The translations under genes and the position numbers were made by a program. Below, in pieces: positions 1 to 7,611 of a DNA stretch of 64,000 nucleotides (positions within the stretch are counted from its first letter, which is position 1; each line of letters starts with the position of its first letter). The stretch spans positions 113,144-177,143 of the forward strand of contig JAVKHN010000001.1 in NCBI GenBank assembly GCA_031459935.1, given 5' to 3'. The notes beneath the pieces were generated by a model, which did no database searches, had not been told where the DNA came from, and saw only the letters and a program-made list of their open reading frames with translations. The DNA is from Sysuimicrobium calidum (GTDB taxonomy: Bacteria > Sysuimicrobiota > Sysuimicrobiia > Sysuimicrobiales > Sysuimicrobiaceae).

Positions 1-1193
1 ACGTCCGTATCCCCAAGAAGGACGGCATGACCGTCCTCCGGGAGATCCGGGAGGTGGACCCGGACGCGGTGGTGATGATCATCACCGCGTACGCTTCCAT
101 CGAACAGGCCTTGGAGGCCCTGCGGGCGGGTGCCTACGACTACATCCCCAAGCCCTTCAAGAAGGATGAGCTGCTGGTCCGGGTGCGCCGGGCCCTGGAC
201 TACGAGCGGTTACGGGCAGAGAACCGCCGTCTGCACGAGGAGCTGCGGCGGACCTTCAAGTTCGAGGGGATCGTGGGAACTTCCCCGAAGATGCAGGAGA
301 CATTGCGGATCGCCGCGGCGGTGGCGTCCACGGACGCCACCGTCCTCATCTACGGGGAGACGGGGACCGGAAAGGAGGTCCTGGCCCGGTCCATCCACTA
401 CCAGAGCCCCCGGGCCCAGGGGCCGTTTGTGGCCATCAACTGCGGCGCCATCCCGGAGACCCTGCTGGAGACGGAACTCTTCGGCCACGAGAAAGGCGCC
501 TACACCGGAGCCATACAGAGCCGCATCGGGAAGTTCGAGGCCGCGGACGGCGGCACCGTCTTCCTCGACGAGGTGGGGGACATGAGCCCCGCCATGCAGG
601 TGAAGCTCCTGCGGGTGCTGCAGGAGCGGACCATCGAGCGGGTGGGCGGGAACCGACCCATTAAGGTGGACGTCCGGGTAATCGCGGCCACCAACCGGGA
701 CCTGCGGCAGGCCATCCGGGAGGGGAGCTTCCGGGAGGATCTCTTCTACCGGCTCAGCGTGATCCCCATTCATCTGCCCCCCCTGCGGGAGCGGGTGGAG
801 GACATCCCCATCCTAGCTCAGCACTTCCTGGAGCGCTACCGGGACCGCTACCGGAAGAACATCCGGGGCTTCAGCCCGCAGGCCCAACGCAAGCTGCGGC
901 GCTACCCCTGGCCTGGCAACGTGCGGGAGCTGGAGTTCTGCATCGAGCGGGCGGTGATCCTCTGCACGGGGGAGGAGATCACGGCGCAGGACCTATGGCT
1001 GGGGGAGGAGGAACTGGATCGCTTTCCGACCCTGGCGGAGGTGGAGCGACGACACATCCTCCGGGCTCTGGAGGAGGCGAGGGGAGATCTGGCCAAGGCC
1101 GCGACTCTGCTGGGAATCGGCGTTCCCGTCCTGCGCCGGAAGATCGGGGAGCACCGCCTCGAGGAACATCTCGTGGGGAATCCGGAGTCATGA
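1..1193 (+). CDS. NtrC-family sigma-54-dependent response regulator (5'-truncated)
   Basis: A two-component regulator that would activate RpoN-dependent promoters. The reading frame is open from the window edge: the first two bases, AC, would complete a GAC Asp codon just before V-R-I-P-K-K-D-G, exactly where the phospho-accepting Asp sits, so only the first ~50 residues are missing. The rest of the receiver (switch Thr in ITAY, Lys in PKPF) is followed by a full AAA+ domain with Walker A GETGTGKE, the sigma-54 contact loop as GAYTGA (Tyr for the usual Phe, a common variant), Walker B FLDEVGD and the arginine-rich sensor region. A short Fis-like helix-turn-helix closes the protein. It overlaps rpoN by ATGA, so activator and its sigma factor are co-transcribed. 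The partner kinase probably lies upstream, outside the window. Family assignment is secure; the target genes are unknown. Confidence 0.95.
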   Translation, partial: VRIPKKDGMTVLREIREVDPDAVVMIITAYASIEQALEALRAGAYDYIPKPFKKDELLVRVRRALDYERLRAENRRLHEELRRTFKFEGIVGTSPKMQETLRIAAAVASTDATVLIYGETGTGKEVLARSIHYQSPRAQGPFVAINCGAIPETLLETELFGHEKGAYTGAIQSRIGKFEAADGGTVFLDEVGDMSPAMQVKLLRVLQERTIERVGGNRPIKVDVRVIAATNRDLRQAIREGSFREDLFYRLSVIPIHLPPLRERVEDIPILAQHFLERYRDRYRKNIRGFSPQAQRKLRRYPWPGNVRELEFCIERAVILCTGEEITAQDLWLGEEELDRFPTLAEVERRHILRALEEARGDLAKAATLLGIGVPVLRRKIGEHRLEEHLVGNPES

Positions 1194-2632
1194 AGATCGA
1201 GCAGACACCGGCTCTCCACCTGCTCCCTCGGCTCCGGATGGTCCCCAAGCTCATGGCGGTGAACGCCATCCTGGTGTTGCCCCTGCAGGCCCTCGAGGCC
1301 CGGATCGAGGTGGAGCTGGACAACAACCCCGCCCTGGAGCGGGAGAGCACCCTCTGCCCCCGGTGTGGGATGGAGCTGGCTGGCGTGCTGTGCAGCAGCT
1401 GCGGGCACCTCCTCGGCGAGCCGCTCTCGGAGGACCCCACTCCTCCTTCCCCGAGGACGGAGGGCGACGAGGACTTCGATCCGCTGGCGCTTCTTCCTGC
1501 AGAGCTCTCCCTCCATGAACACCTCCTCCTCCAGCTCCATGCCCAACGGCTTCAGGGCAGGCGTCGGGAGATCGGGGAGTTCCTGGTGGGCTCCATAGAC
1601 GAGCGGGGGTATCTCCAGGCGGATCTGGGGGAGGTGGCGAAGCAGTTCCGCGTCTCCCGGCGGGTGGTGGAGGAGGTGCTGGGGGTGATCCAGGGGTTCG
1701 ATCCCCCTGGTGTGGGGGGGCGATCGGTGGAGGAGTGCCTCCTCCTGCAGCTGCGGGTCCTGGAACCCACGCCGGAGAACCTCCTGGCCCGGCGGGTGAT
1801 CGAGGCGGGGAGCCTGGTGGAGCTGGGCCGGGGGCAGTACGGCAAGGTCGCCCGACGGTTGGGGTGTACTCCTCAGGAGGTACGGCAGGCCCATGCCTAC
1901 CTCTGTACCTCCTGTTACCCGTATCCCGCAGATCGGTATGAGGCGGAGCGGGAGGGCGGCGGCCGCCGGCGTCCGGAGGAGGTCCCCCGGCCGGACGTGA
2001 TCATCGTGCGCACGCCCCGAGGCTACGCGGTGGAGGTGGCGGGTTCGCCCACCATGGGGCTCCGACTGAATCCCCTCTACCGGGACCTGTACCAGCAGGT
2101 GCGGGAGCAGCCCCAGGCGTTCGCGCCGCACGCCCAGGAGCACATCCGGGACCACGTGAACCGTGCCAGGCTCTTCATCGAGACCGTCAAGCGCCGGAAC
2201 TGGACGTTGCGGAAGATCTTCGAGGTGATCGTGGCGGTGCAACGGGAGTTCCTGGACCGGGGTCCTCGCTTCCTCAATCCCCTCACCCTGGCAGAGGTGG
2301 CCGCCCGGCTCGGCATCAGCGAGAGCACGGTGAGCCGGGCCCTGGATGGGAAGTACGTGCAGCTCCCCGACGGCCGCATCGTCTCAAGCCACGTCTTCTT
2401 CGAGCCCAACCGGCCCATCAAGGAGCGCGTCCGGCAGCTGGTGGCTCAGGAAGACCCCCGGCAGCCGCTCACGGATCAAACGATCGCGGCACTCCTCCGG
2501 CGGGAGGGGATCCACGTGGCCCGCCGGACGGTGGCGAAGTACCGGGAGGAACTGGGGATCCCGAGTTCCGCCGTCCGTCGCCGGCGGGGCACCCGGGGCG
2601 CTCCTGCATCCAGGGCAGCAGGAGGATGGTGA
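1190..2632 (+). CDS. rpoN: RNA polymerase sigma-54 factor with zinc-ribbon insertion
   Basis: Alternative sigma factor for -24/-12 promoters, 480 residues. Region I (about 1-50) keeps the Leu-rich pattern ending in NNPALE but has few glutamines. A four-cysteine zinc ribbon follows (C56, C59, C68, C71) where most RpoN proteins have an acidic linker. The core-binding domain, the central helix-turn-helix (SESTVSRALDGKYV) and the C-terminal RpoN box (ARRTVAKYRE, 444-453) are present. The ATG at 1190 overlaps the stop of the NtrC-type gene and opens the conserved region I; longer upstream starts would run back through the regulator gene. The zinc ribbon is unusual to me and could mediate protein or DNA contact. 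Identity is certain. Confidence 0.96.
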   Translation: MKIEQTPALHLLPRLRMVPKLMAVNAILVLPLQALEARIEVELDNNPALERESTLCPRCGMELAGVLCSSCGHLLGEPLSEDPTPPSPRTEGDEDFDPLALLPAELSLHEHLLLQLHAQRLQGRRREIGEFLVGSIDERGYLQADLGEVAKQFRVSRRVVEEVLGVIQGFDPPGVGGRSVEECLLLQLRVLEPTPENLLARRVIEAGSLVELGRGQYGKVARRLGCTPQEVRQAHAYLCTSCYPYPADRYEAEREGGGRRRPEEVPRPDVIIVRTPRGYAVEVAGSPTMGLRLNPLYRDLYQQVREQPQAFAPHAQEHIRDHVNRARLFIETVKRRNWTLRKIFEVIVAVQREFLDRGPRFLNPLTLAEVAARLGISESTVSRALDGKYVQLPDGRIVSSHVFFEPNRPIKERVRQLVAQEDPRQPLTDQTIAALLRREGIHVARRTVAKYREELGIPSSAVRRRRGTRGAPASRAAGGW

Positions 2633-2901
2633 TGCGGATCGATGTCCAGCCCACCCCCAACGTGCACGCCCTGAAGTTCACCCTGGATCGGTGGGTGACG
2701 GAGGGACGGAGCCGGACGTACACCTCCGTGGAGCAGGCACAGGACGACCCCCTCGCCGCCCGACTCCTTGCCATCCCCGGAGTGCGCATGGTGTTCCTGC
2801 TCCGGGACTTCGTTACCGTGACCCGGGATCCGGAGGCGGACTGGGGCGTCATCGTCCCGGAAGTGGAGCGGTGCCTGCGGGAGCACTTCGGGGACGGATG
2901 A
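2632..2901 (+). CDS. Nfu N-terminal-domain protein
   Basis: A stand-alone Nfu_N-type domain of 89 residues with the hallmark QPTPNVHALKF near the N-terminus, then GV-x-VF-x-x-DFVTVTRDPEADW and a C-terminal helix. In larger Nfu proteins this domain precedes the Fe-S scaffold CxxC domain, which is absent here, so a cluster-carrying role cannot be claimed. The start at 2632 is preferred over the in-frame ATG at 2626: AGGAGG at 2620-2625 touches 2626 but is 6 nt from 2632, and the 2632 ATG shares an A with the rpoN stop (TGATG). Co-transcription with rpoN is therefore likely. Function is unknown. Confidence 0.8.
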   Translation: MRIDVQPTPNVHALKFTLDRWVTEGRSRTYTSVEQAQDDPLAARLLAIPGVRMVFLLRDFVTVTRDPEADWGVIVPEVERCLREHFGDG

Positions 2902-2926
2902 GGGCCGCGCCCCTTCGTGGTACGAT
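2898..2926 (+). promoter_or_regulatory. Candidate sigma-A promoter of gatCAB
   Basis: TACGAT at 2921-2926 is preceded by TG-n (extended -10). ATGAGG at 2898-2903 is a weak -35 with a 17-nt spacer. It overlaps the end of the Nfu_N gene and lies 27 nt before gatC. Confidence 0.4.
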
Positions 2927-2953
2927 ACGCACGGCCCCTCCAGGAGGTAGACC

Positions 2954-3244
2954 GTGCGGATCGATCGGGAACTCGTTGCCCACATAGCCCGGCTGAGCCG
3001 GCTGGAGCTCACGGAGGAGGAGCTGGACCGCTATCGGCTTCAGCTCAACACCATCCTGGAGTACTTCGGCCGGCTTTTGGAGCTCCCTACGGAAGGGGTG
3101 GAGACCACCTCTCATCCCATTCCCGTGACCAATGTCTTCCGGGAGGACGGGGTAACCCCCTCCCTGCCCGCGGAGGAGGTCCTGGCCATGGCCCCGCAGA
3201 CCCGGGACGGGTACTTCGTGGTCCCGCGGGTGCTGGAGCCATGA
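2954..3244 (+). CDS. gatC: Asp-tRNA(Asn)/Glu-tRNA(Gln) amidotransferase subunit C
   Basis: Small subunit of the GatCAB transamidosome, wrapping around the A/B interface and stabilising the complex. The 96 residues begin V/M-RIDRELVAHIARLSRLEL, the standard GatC opening, and include VEGVETTSHPIP, typical of the belt segment. The GTG start has AGGAGG at 2942-2947, six bases upstream. It overlaps gatA by ATGA. The three genes form one unit, so Gln-tRNA and/or Asn-tRNA are probably made indirectly in this organism. Confidence 0.95.
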   Translation: MRIDRELVAHIARLSRLELTEEELDRYRLQLNTILEYFGRLLELPTEGVETTSHPIPVTNVFREDGVTPSLPAEEVLAMAPQTRDGYFVVPRVLEP

Positions 3245-4713
3245 CGGACCTCCTGGAGCTCCCCTACCACGCGCTCCGCCCGCGCCTCGGCCGCGACCTC
3301 TCCGTGGAGGAGGTGGTGGAGGCATACCTGGATCGCATCGAGCGCACGGACGGAGTGGTGCGGGCATACCTGACCGTGACGCCGGAGACGGCCCGGGCCC
3401 AGGCCCGGGCATGGGACGAACGGATCCGAAGGGGGGAGGAGCTGCCTCCCCTGGTGGGCTTCCCCGTGGCCCTCAAGGACAACCTCTGCACCCGCGGGGT
3501 GCGCACCACGTGCGGGAGCCGGATCCTGGAGAACTTCGTTCCTCCCTACGATGCCACGGCGGTGCGGCGGCTGGTAGAGGCGGGGGCGGTGGTGCTCGGC
3601 AAGACCAACCTGGACGAGTTCGCCATGGGCAGCAGTACGGAGCATTCCGCCTTCTTCGCCACCCGCAACCCCTGGAACCCGGAATACGTGCCCGGGGGTT
3701 CCAGCGGGGGTTCTGCGGCCGCGGTGGCGGCCCGCAGCGCCCTGGGGGCGTTGGGCTCGGACACGGGCGGTTCCATCCGGCTCCCCGCGGCCCTGTGCGG
3801 GGTTGTGGGACTCAAGCCCACCTACGGCCGCGTGTCCCGATACGGGCTCGTGGCGTACGCCAGCTCCCTGGACCAGATCGGACCCATCGCGCGGGACGTG
3901 CGCGACTGCGCCCTGCTGCTGCAGGCCATCGCGGGCAAGGACCCCATGGACGCCACCTCCATGGAGGTGGCGGTGCCGGACTACGTTTCCTCCCTCAAGC
4001 CCGGGGTGCGGGGACTGCGGATCGGAGTTCCACTGGAGGCCTTCGGGGAGGGTTTGCACCCTGCGGTGCGGGAGGCGGTACAGGGGGCGGTACGGATGCT
4101 GGAACGGGAGGGCGCGGCGGTGGAGGAGGTGCGGCTCCCGACTCTGGAATACGCTCTTCCCGCCTACTACCTCATCGCCTGCGCGGAGGTGAGCAGCAAC
4201 CTGGCCCGTTACGACGGTGTGGCCTACGGGTACCGCTCCCCCCGCGCCTCAGACCTCTACACCCTCTACGCCCGGACCCGGGCCGAGGGGTTCGGCCCGG
4301 AGGCAAAGCGCCGGATCATGCTGGGCACGTTCGCGCTCTCCGCGGGCTACTACGAGGGTTTCTACCGCAAGGCCCAGCAGGTGCGGACCCTGGTCCGGCG
4401 GGACTTCGAGCGGTGCTTCGAGCGGGTGGACCTCCTCGTCACCCCCGTCTCGCCCACGCCCGGATTCCGCCTGGGCGAGCGGCTGGAGGATCCCCTCCAG
4501 ATGTACCTGGTGGACATCTACACCCTGCCCGTGAACCTCGCTGGGCTACCGGCCATCTCGATCCCCTGCGGGTTCTGGGGAGGACTGCCCCTGGGGGTGC
4601 AGCTCATCGGCCGCGCCTTCGACGAGGAGACGGTTCTGCGGGCTGCGTACACGTACGAGCAGGTTGCGGGGGTGGCCGGCGGGCGCCCGAGGATCGTGGA
4701 GGAGGAACGGTGA
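3241..4713 (+). CDS. gatA: Asp-tRNA(Asn)/Glu-tRNA(Gln) amidotransferase subunit A
   Basis: Glutaminase subunit of GatCAB, releasing ammonia from glutamine and channelling it to GatB. 490 residues of the amidase-signature family. The Lys-Ser-Ser triad is visible: K79 in ALKDN, S154 in PGGSSGGS and S178 in DTGGSIRLP, at the same positions as in the Staphylococcus enzyme. The ATG at 3241 overlaps gatC's stop, and the GTGA at the 3' end overlaps gatB. Nothing looks damaged. Confidence 0.97.
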   Translation: MTDLLELPYHALRPRLGRDLSVEEVVEAYLDRIERTDGVVRAYLTVTPETARAQARAWDERIRRGEELPPLVGFPVALKDNLCTRGVRTTCGSRILENFVPPYDATAVRRLVEAGAVVLGKTNLDEFAMGSSTEHSAFFATRNPWNPEYVPGGSSGGSAAAVAARSALGALGSDTGGSIRLPAALCGVVGLKPTYGRVSRYGLVAYASSLDQIGPIARDVRDCALLLQAIAGKDPMDATSMEVAVPDYVSSLKPGVRGLRIGVPLEAFGEGLHPAVREAVQGAVRMLEREGAAVEEVRLPTLEYALPAYYLIACAEVSSNLARYDGVAYGYRSPRASDLYTLYARTRAEGFGPEAKRRIMLGTFALSAGYYEGFYRKAQQVRTLVRRDFERCFERVDLLVTPVSPTPGFRLGERLEDPLQMYLVDIYTLPVNLAGLPAISIPCGFWGGLPLGVQLIGRAFDEETVLRAAYTYEQVAGVAGGRPRIVEEER

Positions 4714-6161
4714 CGGACTACGAGGCGGTCATCGGACTCGAGATCCACGTACAGCTGCAGACGGAGTCCAAGATGTTCTGTGGGTGCACCACCCGGTTCG
4801 GGGCTCCACCCAACACGCAGACGTGCCCCACGTGCCTGGGCCTTCCCGGCGCCCTCCCGGTGATCAACCGGAAGGCGGTGGAGCACGGGCTGCGCACGGC
4901 CCTGATCCTTCACTGCACCATCCACCCCAGATCCCAGTTCCACCGTAAGAACTACTACTACCCGGATCTCCCCAAGAACTACCAGATTTCCCAGTACCAG
5001 TACCTGGACTACCCGCCCCTCGCCACGGACGGGTATCTGGAGATCGAAGTGGAAGGGGAGCTCCGCCGCGTCGGGATCCGGCGGGTGCACCTGGAGGAGG
5101 ATACGGGCCGGCTCGTGCATCCGGAGGGCGCGGACTACACCCTGGTGGACTACAACCGGTCCGGCGTGCCCCTCATGGAGATCGTCACCTACCCAGACCT
5201 CCGATCCCCGCAGGAGGCCCGGGTGTTTTTAACCAAGCTCCGGCAGATCCTCCAGTACGCGGGGGTGAGCTCCGGCCGCATGGAGGAGGGGACTCTGCGG
5301 TGCGATGCCAACGTCTCCCTCCGCCGGCCCGGAGATCCCCTCGGCACCCGCACGGAGGTGAAGAACATGAACTCCATCCGGGCGGTGGAGCGGGCGTTGC
5401 AGTACGAGATCGCCCGACAGCGAAGCCTGCTCCTGCGGGGAGAGACGGTGGTGCAGGAGACCCGGCACTGGGACGAGCGCGGGGGATTCACCTTCTCTTC
5501 CCGGACCAAGGAGGAGGCGGAGGACTACCGGTACTTTCCGGAGCCGGACCTCGTGCCCCTGGAGATCACACCCACCTGGATCGAGCGGGTGCGCGAGGAA
5601 CTCCCCGAGCTCCCGGATGCCCGTCGCGATCGGCTCATGCGCGTGTATGGGTTCGGTCGGCACGAGGCAGAGCTCCTGGTCTCCACCCGGTTCCAGGCGG
5701 ATTTCTTCGAGGAGGCGGTGCGACTGCACCCGAGTCCCCGGGCGATCGCGAACTGGCTGGTGGGGGATGTGGCCGGTTACCTCAACGAGCACAACCTGGA
5801 GCTGGAGGACCTTCCCATCACCCCCCTGCATCTTGCGGAGCTGGTTCGGCTCATCGAAGAGGGCGTGATCTCCGGCCGCATCGCCAAAGAGCTTCTTCCG
5901 GAGGTGCTTGGGACCGGGAAACGCCCTCTGGAGGTGGTGCGGGAACGGGGGCTGTTGCAGATCAGCGATGAGGAGGCCCTGCGGGAGGTGGTGCGGGCTG
6001 TGCTCGCGGACCATCCCGAACCCGTGCAGGACTTCCGCAGGGGCAAGGAACGGGCCCTCGGGTTCCTGGTGGGACAGGTCATGAAGCGGACAGGTGGCCG
6101 CGCCAACCCTGCCCTCGTGAACCGCCTCCTCCAGGAGGAGCTGGAACGCCTGCCCACCTGA
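4710..6161 (+). CDS. gatB: Asp-tRNA(Asn)/Glu-tRNA(Gln) amidotransferase subunit B
   Basis: Kinase/transamidase subunit that phosphorylates the misacylated Glu (or Asp) on tRNA and amidates it with ammonia from GatA. 483 residues starting V/M-TDYEAVIGLEIHVQL. The zinc-site cysteines (MFCGC, CPTCLGLPG), the HRKNYYYPDLPKNYQISQ signature and the C-terminal YqeY-like tRNA-binding tail are all present. The GTG start overlaps the gatA stop (GTGA). The longer open frame upstream is only the shadow frame inside gatA. Confidence 0.97.
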   Translation: MTDYEAVIGLEIHVQLQTESKMFCGCTTRFGAPPNTQTCPTCLGLPGALPVINRKAVEHGLRTALILHCTIHPRSQFHRKNYYYPDLPKNYQISQYQYLDYPPLATDGYLEIEVEGELRRVGIRRVHLEEDTGRLVHPEGADYTLVDYNRSGVPLMEIVTYPDLRSPQEARVFLTKLRQILQYAGVSSGRMEEGTLRCDANVSLRRPGDPLGTRTEVKNMNSIRAVERALQYEIARQRSLLLRGETVVQETRHWDERGGFTFSSRTKEEAEDYRYFPEPDLVPLEITPTWIERVREELPELPDARRDRLMRVYGFGRHEAELLVSTRFQADFFEEAVRLHPSPRAIANWLVGDVAGYLNEHNLELEDLPITPLHLAELVRLIEEGVISGRIAKELLPEVLGTGKRPLEVVRERGLLQISDEEALREVVRAVLADHPEPVQDFRRGKERALGFLVGQVMKRTGGRANPALVNRLLQEELERLPT

Positions 6162-6180
6162 GCATCCTGTGGAGGATCCT

Positions 6181-7536
6181 GTGCCCCACGCCTCCGTCCG
6201 GAGCCCACTTCCCGGTCCCCAAAGTGCGGTGGTTCTGGAACGGGCCCGTCAGGTCACCCCCCGGGCCGTGGCCTGGCACCACCCGGTGGTGGCGGCGCGG
6301 GGGGAAGGAGCCGTGGTGTACGACGTGGACGGGAACCGCTTCCTGGACCTCACAGGTGGAGTGGGATGTCTGGCGGTAGGGCACGCCCACCCGAAGGTGG
6401 TCCGGGCCATCCAGGAGCAGGCCGCCCGCTTCACCCATACGGACTACGCGGTGGTCCCCTATGAGGTGTACGTGGCCTTGTGTGAGCGACTGGTGAACCT
6501 GGCGCCCGGGGTCCATCCCAAGAAGGCCGCGCTCTTCAACTCCGGGGCCGAGGCGGTGGAGAACGCGGTGAAGCTGGCCCGGGCGTACACGCGTCGCCCC
6601 GCCCTCATCGCCTTCGAGGGAGCCTTCCACGGCCGTACGTACATGGCCCTGACCCTCACCAGCAAGGTGGAGCCCTACAAGCGCGATTTCGGCCCCTTCG
6701 TGCCGGAGGTGTACCGGGTCCCATATCCCTACCCCTACCGGAGTCCCTTCCCCACGCCGGAGCAGACCGCCGCGTATTGCCTGCAACGGCTGGAGGAGGC
6801 ATTTGCCCTGCACGTACAGCCCGACCGGGTGGCCGCGGTGGTGGTGGAGCCCGTGCTGGGCGAGGGCGGATTCGTGGTTCCCCCTCCGGAGTTCCTGCCC
6901 CGGCTCGCGCAGATCTGCCGTGCGCACGGCATCCTGCTCATCGTGGATGAGATCCAGACGGGGTTTGGACGCACGGGCCGCCTGTGGGCGGTGGAGCACT
7001 TCGGGGTAGAGCCCGATCTCCTGGTGGTGGGGAAGTCCATCGCCGCGGGATTGCCCCTCTCCGCGGTGATCGGGCGGGCCGAGATCCTGGACTGCGTGCC
7101 CGAGGGTGGGATCGGGGGAACGTATGTGGGGAACCCCCTGAGCTGCGCGGCAGCTCTCGCGGTGATGGAGGTCCTGGAGGAGGAGAGGCTGGTGGAGCGG
7201 GCGGTGTGGGTCGGGAACCACCTCCTCCGTGCCTTCCGGGACCTCCAGAGCCGGTTCGCCTTCATCGGGGACGTCCGGGGACTCGGAGCCATGGTGGCCA
7301 TGGAGCTCGTGGGGGATCCCCGGACGAAGGAGCCCGCCCCACACCTGGTCACCCGGGTGATCCACAGAGCCCGCGAGCAGGGAGTCCTGCTGCTGCGGGC
7401 CGGGATCTACGGGAACGTGATCCGGGTGCTGGTACCCCTGATGATCCCGGAGACGCAGCTTCTGGAGGCCATGGAGAGGATCGCCCGGGCGGTGGAGGAG
7501 GTGGGCCGGCCTTTGCCGGAAGAGGCGGGCGGGTGA
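6181..7536 (+). CDS. Class-III aminotransferase, GabT-like
   Basis: PLP-dependent transaminase for an omega-amino group, most similar in pattern to 4-aminobutyrate aminotransferases. 451 residues. Visible are the PLP phosphate region FNSGAEAVENAVKLAR, the aspartate motif DEIQTGFGRTG, the Schiff-base Lys in VGKSIAAGLPLSAV and the TYVGNPLSCAAALAVMEVLE stretch typical of GabT. I chose the GTG at 6181 because GGAGGA (6171-6176) sits 4 nt before it; an in-frame GTG at 6169 lies upstream of that site. It follows gatB closely, which may be read-through only. The true substrate (GABA, ornithine or another omega-amino acid) cannot be read from the sequence. Confidence 0.85.
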   Translation: MPHASVRSPLPGPQSAVVLERARQVTPRAVAWHHPVVAARGEGAVVYDVDGNRFLDLTGGVGCLAVGHAHPKVVRAIQEQAARFTHTDYAVVPYEVYVALCERLVNLAPGVHPKKAALFNSGAEAVENAVKLARAYTRRPALIAFEGAFHGRTYMALTLTSKVEPYKRDFGPFVPEVYRVPYPYPYRSPFPTPEQTAAYCLQRLEEAFALHVQPDRVAAVVVEPVLGEGGFVVPPPEFLPRLAQICRAHGILLIVDEIQTGFGRTGRLWAVEHFGVEPDLLVVGKSIAAGLPLSAVIGRAEILDCVPEGGIGGTYVGNPLSCAAALAVMEVLEEERLVERAVWVGNHLLRAFRDLQSRFAFIGDVRGLGAMVAMELVGDPRTKEPAPHLVTRVIHRAREQGVLLLRAGIYGNVIRVLVPLMIPETQLLEAMERIARAVEEVGRPLPEEAGG

Positions 7537-7573
7537 AGGCGTGCACGCGATTCCGGGTTTCCAGAGGGGTGGC

Positions 7574-7579
7574 TACAAT
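7574..7579 (+). promoter_or_regulatory. Candidate -10 box upstream of dnaE
   Basis: TACAAT lies in the 75-bp gap before dnaE, 32 nt before its ATG. No convincing -35 is seen at 16-18 nt (TTCCGG at 17 nt), so this is tentative. Confidence 0.3.
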
Positions 7580-7611
7580 ATCAGGGTGAGCGAAAGGAGG
7601 GAGGGCCCAGG

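Noticed and set aside
995..1189. Longer N-terminus for RpoN starting at 995
   Set aside because: The extension lies within the end of the NtrC-type gene and is Gly/Pro/Arg-rich; conserved region I begins at the ATG at 1190.
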